A DNA stretch of 64,000 bases from the NCBI GenBank assembly GCA_963846775.1, contig CAWJXB010000006.1, positions 1,736,001 through 1,800,000 of the forward strand, in the 5' to 3' direction. A program made the position numbers and the translations under genes. Position 1 is the stretch's first letter. Every line of letters begins with the position of its first letter. The notes below the pieces were generated by a model. It was not told where the DNA came from and searched no databases. It saw only the letters and a program-made list of their open reading frames with translations. The DNA comes from CAVYXA01 sp963846775. Its GTDB lineage: Bacteria; Verrucomicrobiota; Verrucomicrobiia; Chthoniobacterales; UBA10450. This document shows positions 58,889 to 64,000 of the stretch, piece by piece.

Positions 58889-58904
58889 CCGTCATTCGTC
58901 ATTT
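58781..58904. repeat. AATGACGAAT / ATTCGTCATT inverted repeat cluster
   Basis: Several copies of AATGACGAA on the left (58781 onwards) and ATTCGTCATTCGTCATCCG on the right (to 58904) form a large inverted repeat. It covers the start and signal peptide region of the LolA-like gene. The same unit appears near 51700 (CATTCGTCATTTGTCATTCG). Confidence 0.7.
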
Positions 58905-58918
58905 ACCGTAGGTTCGGC

Positions 58919-59650
58919 ATGGATCAAAGCATCCTTCATCTCATCAACGAACAATGGACGAACTCCACGCTCGATGTGTTCATGGCCGCGCTTTCCGACA
59001 GCGCAGTTTGGATGCCTTTTCTCGTCGCGGGCGCAATTATTGCCGTCGTGTTTGGTGGTTTCCGAGCACGGGCTTGCGTGCTTTGCATGGTGTGCACGCT
59101 TCTCGTCACTGAGCAAATTACCGGTCTGCTCAAAAATACCGTAGATCGACATCGACCGAAACAAGTGGAAACCGTCCGGATGGTCGAATTGCAAAAAGCG
59201 CGTCCGAAGTTTCTGACGCTGTTTAAGAAACCGCGGATTCGTTTTTCCGACGCCTCAGATCGGAATCGATCGGGGCCATCGTTCCCTTCTGGTCACGTAA
59301 CGAACAACACCGTGGCCGCGGTTTGCCTGACGCTCTTTTACCGGCGGCGCGGCTGGTTTTACTGGATCGTCGCAGCGCTGATCGGTTATTCGCGAGTTTA
59401 CTTGGGGGCGCATTGGCCAAGCGACGTGATCGCAACCTTCTTTCTCGCCACCGGCGAAGCGTTGATCATGATTGGGTTGCTCGAATTAATCTGGGGCAGC
59501 GCCGCGAAGAAATTCATGCCGCAGATTTACGCCCGACACCCGACCCTTATTTTAGGGCATGCTTCCACCTCGCCCTCCCCACACTCGCCAGCTCACTCCG
59601 GGACGAGTCCGTCCGATAGGCGGACCGGAGGCTCGCGCTATTTTCCATGA
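58919..59650 (+). CDS. PAP2 family phosphatase
   Basis: A 243-residue membrane phosphatase. The three PAP2 motifs are clear: KNTVDRHRP near 76 (KxxxxxxRP), PSFPSGH near 124 and SRVYLGAHWPSD near 159 (SRxxxxxHxxxD). Membrane helices flank each motif. It probably dephosphorylates undecaprenyl-pyrophosphate or a lipid phosphate on the periplasmic side. The next gene, an ArnT-like glycosyltransferase, starts four bases before its end, so lipid-carrier recycling is a fitting role. The last 40 residues (Ser/Pro/Arg-rich) lie outside the fold. Confidence 0.88.
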   Translation: MDQSILHLINEQWTNSTLDVFMAALSDSAVWMPFLVAGAIIAVVFGGFRARACVLCMVCTLLVTEQITGLLKNTVDRHRPKQVETVRMVELQKARPKFLTLFKKPRIRFSDASDRNRSGPSFPSGHVTNNTVAAVCLTLFYRRRGWFYWIVAALIGYSRVYLGAHWPSDVIATFFLATGEALIMIGLLELIWGSAAKKFMPQIYARHPTLILGHASTSPSPHSPAHSGTSPSDRRTGGSRYFP

Positions 59651-61224
59651 CCTCCACCCGCGCAGTCTGGCTTTTTGTTGCGGCATTGACGCTCCTTCGA
59701 TTGTCGATCCTCACGACGAGCGATCTGGCGTTTGACGAAGCGCATTACTGGATGTGGTCGGAGCGCCTCGCGCCGGCTTATTTCAGCAAAGGACCGGGAG
59801 TGGCCTTCGCGATCCGCGCCAGCTCGGCCCTGTTCGGCGAGAATGAATTTGGTGTCCGGTTTTTTAGCCCGATCCTCGCCGCGGGAACGAGTCTGCTCCT
59901 GTTTTATTTGGCGCGCCGCTTGTTTAGCGCGAACGCCGGCTGGTGGGGCGTGCTCGCATTGAACGCCATCCCCATCTTCAATATCGGCGCGATCCTGATG
60001 ACGATCGATCCATTATCGATTTTCTTCTGGCTGGCGGCGATGTTCGCGTTCTGGATCGCGCTCGAAAAAAGTCCGCAGTTTTCCTGGTGGTGGCCGCTCA
60101 CTGGATTGCTTATCGGACTCGGGTTTCTCTCCAAATACACCAACGCATTGGAACTGATCTCCGTGGTCCTCGTTCTCGCGCTCGCGCCGCGATTGCGCCA
60201 CGAATTTATGCGCCCCGGATTTTACCTTTTGCTCGCGATCTTCGTTCTTTGCACGATCCCGCCAATTGTATGGAACACGCAACATGCCTGGATAACGCTG
60301 ACTCATCTGCGCTCACGCGGGGGACTGGAAGGAGGCTTCGGATTACACCTTTCCGAGCTGCTCGAATTCCTCGGCGAACATTTCCTCGCCTATTCGCCAT
60401 TGTTGTTTCTGGCGATAGCGTGGGCGGTCATCGCAAGCTGCCGCCGGGTGAATCAGCAGTTTAAAGTGCTGTTTCTCTTCTGGTTCGGATTGCCTGTGTT
60501 TGCGTTCTATTTTCTGCTCTCGTTCAACAAAGCCGCCGCGCCGAACTGGGATGCGCTCGCTATGCTCGGCTTCGGGTTACTGGCGGTTTATTTCTGGCAC
60601 GAGCGACTCAATAAACACGCATTGATCCGGGTGTGCGCAGGCGTTGCTTTAGGTCTCAGTGCCCTGATGAGCGCGCTCGCGCTCGACACAGATCTGTTCC
60701 GCAGCGCTGGACTCCATTTATGGAGAAAAGATCCGAGCGATCGCATGCGCGGCTGGAAATCGGCCACGACCGCGCTCGAAAAAATGCGGAACGATTTGGA
60801 GTCGAAGTCAGGCGAGAAACTGTTCTTGATCGCCGATGCTCGCGACCGCGCATCGGAGATCGCGTTCTATTTGCGCGACAAACGTCCGGCTGAACCAGGG
60901 CATCCGCCGGTGTATATTCCCGAGTCGCAAGATTTGGTGAATCAGTTTTCGTTCTGGCCGCGCTATGACGAGTTTGTAGAGATCAACGCGGCTAAGCAGG
61001 AACCGGGAGAGAGCGCTTACACGGAGGAAAGCGGCGTAAATCTATTCGTCGGGAGGAGCGCGCTGTTTATCCGCCAGGGCGAAGCGGGACGTCCGCCCCA
61101 CAACATCAGCGCCGCATTTGAATCGACCGAGCCGGCTGGAACAATCGAAGTGCAACGTTACGGAGAGACGCTTCGCGTCTGGCAGGTTTTTCTATGCCGA
61201 AAATACCGCCCTTTGCCATTGTAA
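59647..61224 (+). CDS. ArnT/PMT-like GT-C glycosyltransferase
   Basis: A 525-residue membrane protein with about eleven spans. The first periplasmic loop has the GT-C acidic motif DLAFDEAHYWMWSERLAPAY near 26-45, with adjacent YFSKGPGVAFAIR, as in the ArnT/GT83 and PMT/GT39 families that move sugars from polyprenyl-phosphate to lipid A or proteins. The C-terminal periplasmic domain (about 350-525) is soluble. The ArnC-like GT2 next door would make the polyprenyl-phosphate donor and the PAP2 gene upstream overlaps it. Sugar and acceptor unknown. Confidence 0.85.
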   Translation: MTSTRAVWLFVAALTLLRLSILTTSDLAFDEAHYWMWSERLAPAYFSKGPGVAFAIRASSALFGENEFGVRFFSPILAAGTSLLLFYLARRLFSANAGWWGVLALNAIPIFNIGAILMTIDPLSIFFWLAAMFAFWIALEKSPQFSWWWPLTGLLIGLGFLSKYTNALELISVVLVLALAPRLRHEFMRPGFYLLLAIFVLCTIPPIVWNTQHAWITLTHLRSRGGLEGGFGLHLSELLEFLGEHFLAYSPLLFLAIAWAVIASCRRVNQQFKVLFLFWFGLPVFAFYFLLSFNKAAAPNWDALAMLGFGLLAVYFWHERLNKHALIRVCAGVALGLSALMSALALDTDLFRSAGLHLWRKDPSDRMRGWKSATTALEKMRNDLESKSGEKLFLIADARDRASEIAFYLRDKRPAEPGHPPVYIPESQDLVNQFSFWPRYDEFVEINAAKQEPGESAYTEESGVNLFVGRSALFIRQGEAGRPPHNISAAFESTEPAGTIEVQRYGETLRVWQVFLCRKYRPLPL

Positions 61225-61227
61225 AAA

Positions 61228-61938
61228 ATGAGTAGCGCGCCCGCCGTTTCTGTCATTGTTCCGCTGTTCAACGAGGAGGAGAACGGATCGATCTTGTTGT
61301 CGGAGTTGCGGACGGCCTTGGATGGGATTGATCACGAACTGATTTTTGTCGATGACGGATCGAACGATCGGACAGTGGAGCGGGTCGGATCCGCCCCGGA
61401 TGTTCGGTTGGTTCGGTTCGAGAAAAATGCCGGGCAAAGCGCAGCGATTTACGCCGGCCTGCAAGCCGCACGCGGCGCGACTGCCGTTCTCATCGATGGC
61501 GATTTGCAAAACGATCCGGCCGACATTCCGCGGCTACTGGCGGAGATCAAACGTGGGGCCGATCTGGTTTGCGGTTATCGCCAGCAGCGGAAAGATACGC
61601 TGGTGAAACGCATTACCAGTTGGATCGCGAATACGGTGCGGAGCCGGTTCACCCGCGATGGGGTGCGCGACACCGGTTGCACGTTGAAAGCCATGCGGCG
61701 CGAGTGCATCAGCGCGCTCATGCCATTCCAGGGCATGCACCGCTTCATTCCGGCGCTAGTGAAAGGCGCGGGGTACCGGCTGGTGGAGGTTCCGGTCAAT
61801 CATCGGCCGCGGAAGTTTGGCCAGAGTAAATACGGGCTGGGCAACCGCGCGCTCCGCGCGACGATCGATATGTTCGGGGTCCGCTGGCTTCTCTCGCGGC
61901 GGTTGGATTACAAAATCCGGGAGAGAAGCGACGAATGA
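61228..61938 (+). CDS. ArnC/DPM1-like GT2 without membrane tail
   Basis: A 236-residue GT2. SVIVPLFNEEENGSILLSEL, FVDDGSNDRTVE near 45, KNAGQSAAIYAGLQAARG, DGDLQNDPADIPRL (DxD) near 91 and MHRFIPALVKGAGYRLVEVPVNHRPRKFGQSKYG are all characteristic of polyprenyl-phosphate sugar synthases. It ends after IDMFGVRWLLSRRLDYKI, short of the C-terminal two-helix membrane domain seen in ArnC. It begins four bases after the ArnT-like stop, forming a three-gene envelope operon with PAP2. Confidence 0.88.
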   Translation: MSSAPAVSVIVPLFNEEENGSILLSELRTALDGIDHELIFVDDGSNDRTVERVGSAPDVRLVRFEKNAGQSAAIYAGLQAARGATAVLIDGDLQNDPADIPRLLAEIKRGADLVCGYRQQRKDTLVKRITSWIANTVRSRFTRDGVRDTGCTLKAMRRECISALMPFQGMHRFIPALVKGAGYRLVEVPVNHRPRKFGQSKYGLGNRALRATIDMFGVRWLLSRRLDYKIRERSDE

Positions 61939-62022
61939 GGCTGATACCAAGCATGGCAAAACGGGCTTGTCATCCCTGTTGCCGCCGCTAAGCTTCCCAT
62001 CCCGCATCGAGGCGGGATTCGC

Positions 62023-62481
62023 ATGGCTTTGGCTAATTTACTTTCCGCCGAGCAAATCATCCCGGAGATGGCGGCGACCGAGCGTTGGCCCGCCATCGTC
62101 GAGCTGATCGATCTGCTCGTTGGGCTGGGTAAAATCAAATCGCCGGACCGTGATCCGATTCTTGCGTCGCTTAAGCAACGCGAGGAAACGATGAGCACCG
62201 GCATCGGGTTCGGCATCGCCATTCCGCATTGCTCCTCTGATCGGCTCGAGGAAGTCGTCGCGGCGTTCGGGCGATCGCCCACTGGGATCGAGTTTGACGC
62301 CCTCGATAATGCACCAGTGAAATTCGTTGTCCTGTTTATCGTGCCGAAGAACCAGTTCCAGACGCATCTGCGGACGCTCGCTTCGATCGCGAAGTTTCTA
62401 AACGATCGCACGGTTCGGGAAAGCCTCGCCGCAGCGAAATCGGCTGACGAAATTTTGTCTATCTTCCGCGAGCGCTCGTAA
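62023..62481 (+). CDS. ptsN: PTS EIIA domain protein (PtsN/type 2)
   Basis: A 152-residue phosphocarrier. ERWPAIVELIDLLVGLGKI opens the fold, REETMSTGIGFGIAIPHC precedes the phospho-accepting His69, and VLFIVPKNQFQTHLRTLASIAKFL matches the helix of EIIA-Ntr/EIIA-Fru proteins. Stand-alone copies usually belong to the regulatory PTS-Ntr chain rather than sugar uptake. No EI, HPr/NPr or rpoN gene is in the window. It lies between the ArnC-like gene and argS, in the same direction. Confidence 0.85.
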   Translation: MALANLLSAEQIIPEMAATERWPAIVELIDLLVGLGKIKSPDRDPILASLKQREETMSTGIGFGIAIPHCSSDRLEEVVAAFGRSPTGIEFDALDNAPVKFVVLFIVPKNQFQTHLRTLASIAKFLNDRTVRESLAAAKSADEILSIFRERS

Positions 62482-62596
62482 AGAACCGGCCGACGTGTAG
62501 GGGAAGCTGACAGCTTCCCGCGTGGCTGCGCCCTGGGGAGCTGTCAGCTTCCCCTACCGTCTCGCTTCGCGCAGCGAAGCGGCTACAATTCAATCG
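62482..62596. repeat. Palindrome cluster before argS
   Basis: GTAGGGGAAGCTGACAGCTT at 62497 pairs with AGCTGTCAGCTTCCCCTAC ending at 62557. A second hairpin, GCTTCGC-GCA-GCGAAGC, is at 62564-62580. The GGGAAGCT-AGCTTCCC core also occurs at 9290. It fills the whole ptsN-argS gap, so the argS promoter or leader overlaps it. A regulatory hairpin cannot be excluded. Confidence 0.6.
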
Positions 62597-64000
62597 ATGG
62601 AAACCTTCCAGGCAATTGTCGTTGAGAGTCTTTCGCAGGCGCTCGTCGCCGCGGGCTTGCCAGCCGCCGGCGAAGTTACACCGGCAACTGATCCGCGGTT
62701 TGGTGATTACCAGACCAACAGCGCGATGGTTCTGGCAAAACAACGTGGCGAAAACCCGCGGAGCATTGCGGCACAGATCATCGGCAACTTCGGCGCGAGC
62801 GAGACGGTTGAGACGCCAACCGTGGCCGGCCCAGGCTTCATTAACTTCACGCTTCGGACCACGGCAGTTGCGCAAAAGACCGTCGAGATTCTGAAGGACG
62901 CGCGGCTCGGCGTTTCTCGGACGGAATCGAGGAAACGGATCGTGGTCGATTTCGGTTCGCCAAACGTCGCAAAGCCGATGCACATCGGGCACATCCGCAG
63001 CATTGTTCTGGGCGATGCGCTGGCGCGGATCGCGTCGTTTCTCGGACACGATGTGATTCGCGATAACCATATCGGCGATTGGGGAACACAGTTCGGGATG
63101 GTGATCTACGGTTGGAAATATTTGCTGGATCGACAATCGCTCGTGCGCGATCCGATTGCGGAGCTGGTCCGGGTTTACAAGGAGACGAACGAGCGCGCGA
63201 CACACGATCTGGCGGTGCGCGAAGCCTGCCGGCAAGAGTTGGTAAAACTGCAATCTGGCGATGCGGAAAATCTGTCGATCTGGAAAGAGTGCGTCGAATT
63301 GTCGATGCAAGATTTCAAACGCACCTATGAGCTGCTCGACATCCATTACGATCTCCAGCACGGCGAAAGTTTTTACAACGATCGATTGCCCGGCACGGTC
63401 GCACAGCTTGTAAAATCCGGCATCGCCGAGATGAGCGAAGGCGCTGTCGTCGTGTTCTTTCGCGATATCCCGGAGCTGGCTGATAAACCGTGCATCATCC
63501 AAAAGCGCGACGGCGGATTTAATTACGCCACCACCGACATCGCGACGGTCGATTATCGCGTTAACAACTTAAAGGCGGATGCCGTTTGGTACGTCGTCGG
63601 CGCGCCGCAGATTTTGCATTTCAAACAGATTTTCGAAATCGCGCACCGGGAAGGTTACACCGCCGATTTCCGGCACATCGTTTTTGGCAGCATTTTAGGC
63701 GAAGACCGCAAACTGATGAAAACGCGCTCGGGCGAGAACGTGCCGTTACGCGACGTGCTGGAGGAAGCGATCGCACGGGCCCGGAAAATCAGTGAGGAAA
63801 AGAATCCCGGGCTAAGCGAGGCGGACAAGATCGACATCGCGCGAAAAATCGGGATCGGCGCGGTGAAGTATGCCGACCTCTCCCAGTATCGGATGACCGA
63901 TTACATTTTCTCCTGGGACAGAATGCTTTCCCTTCAGGGAAACACCGCGCCGTATTTGCAGAATGCTTATGTGCGCATCCGCTCGATCTTCAGGAAAGCG
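62597..64000 (+). CDS. argS: Arginyl-tRNA synthetase (5' part, runs off the window)
   Basis: A class I aminoacyl-tRNA synthetase, open for 468 codons to the window end. The N-terminal additional domain (ETFQAIVVESLSQALVAAGL, GDYQTNSAMVLAKQRGENPR) precedes VDFGSPNVAKPMHIGHIRS, the HIGH signature near residue 130. HDVIRDNHIGDWGTQFGMVI follows, and the FGSILGEDRKLMKTRSGENV segment stands in for the KMSKS loop. The C-terminal anticodon-binding domain is cut off. It is a long frame with no stop in the window. Confidence 0.95.
   Translation, partial: METFQAIVVESLSQALVAAGLPAAGEVTPATDPRFGDYQTNSAMVLAKQRGENPRSIAAQIIGNFGASETVETPTVAGPGFINFTLRTTAVAQKTVEILKDARLGVSRTESRKRIVVDFGSPNVAKPMHIGHIRSIVLGDALARIASFLGHDVIRDNHIGDWGTQFGMVIYGWKYLLDRQSLVRDPIAELVRVYKETNERATHDLAVREACRQELVKLQSGDAENLSIWKECVELSMQDFKRTYELLDIHYDLQHGESFYNDRLPGTVAQLVKSGIAEMSEGAVVVFFRDIPELADKPCIIQKRDGGFNYATTDIATVDYRVNNLKADAVWYVVGAPQILHFKQIFEIAHREGYTADFRHIVFGSILGEDRKLMKTRSGENVPLRDVLEEAIARARKISEEKNPGLSEADKIDIARKIGIGAVKYADLSQYRMTDYIFSWDRMLSLQGNTAPYLQNAYVRIRSIFRKA

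Noticed and set aside
62459..63502. Long minus-strand frame of 347 codons
   Set aside because: It is wholly antisense to argS, which has a clear HIGH motif. The minus-strand translation has no recognisable domain.

Overview
The window reads as chromosomal DNA of a free-living, Gram-negative, heterotrophic bacterium. A soil Verrucomicrobiota member (Chthoniobacterales/Spartobacteria-like) is the best guess. The arguments are a PEP-CTERM protein, ExbB/ExbD/TonB-type genes, an MglA/MglB + PilB motility module, a long GreA fusion of the kind known from the PVC superphylum, many short palindromic and heptameric intergenic repeats, and moderately high G+C. No rRNA, complete tRNA, CRISPR array, insertion sequence or prophage was recognised. 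Genus-level assignment is inference.

Layout. 0.2-4.5 kb (minus): a surface-polysaccharide operon (GT4 glycosyltransferase with a frameshifted tail, GT2 glycosyltransferase, RfbA fused in frame to a TonB-like domain). 4.5-8.3 kb: Dabb protein, PIG-V-like mannosyltransferase, degenerate HD-domain protein, sulfotransferase, small secreted protein. 8.5-13.4 kb (plus): ExbB, ExbD, TonB-like protein, zinc-ribbon membrane protein, GuaB3-type IMPDH homologue, FabF. 13.5-19.4 kb (minus): a five-gene, translationally coupled module of TPR/MshEN-like protein, PilB ATPase, 691-aa Pro/Ala-rich roadblock protein, MglA GTPase and MglB-like protein. 19.7-25.8 kb (plus): TMTC-like TPR glycosyltransferase, PEP-CTERM protein, DPM1-like GT2, a broken antitoxin gene, and an AlkP-superfamily hydrolase with TPRs. 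26-34 kb: threonine aldolase, repeat-bearing lipoprotein, ribosome hibernation factor, host-attachment-family protein, prolyl oligopeptidase, PurS, a nuclease-fold protein, HemB, CoaX. 34-44 kb: GlnE, rhomboid protease, FAD-dependent mutase-like oxidoreductase, a second PIG-V-like mannosyltransferase, a divergent glycogen synthase, an ankyrin-L,D-transpeptidase fusion. 44-54.8 kb: KamA with a DUF5996 gene, DUF1761, GreA fusion, TerC, DUF2270, MazG, SecG, agmatine deiminase, HMA protein, SGNH esterase. 54.9-64 kb: glycolytic gap-pgk-tpiA, LolA-like protein, PAP2 phosphatase, ArnT-like and ArnC-like glycosyltransferases, PtsN and the 5' part of argS.

Most genes are housekeeping or envelope-biogenesis functions. 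The most interesting parts are the Mgl-PilB module with its uncharacterised, internally duplicated adaptor; an interspersed motif close to GATCGACAATC that recurs in all reading frames and both strands; a leader element shared by the PEP-CTERM gene and the region upstream of the TMTC-like gene; intergenic repeats that have become protein-coding in at least three genes; and several fused or frameshifted genes.
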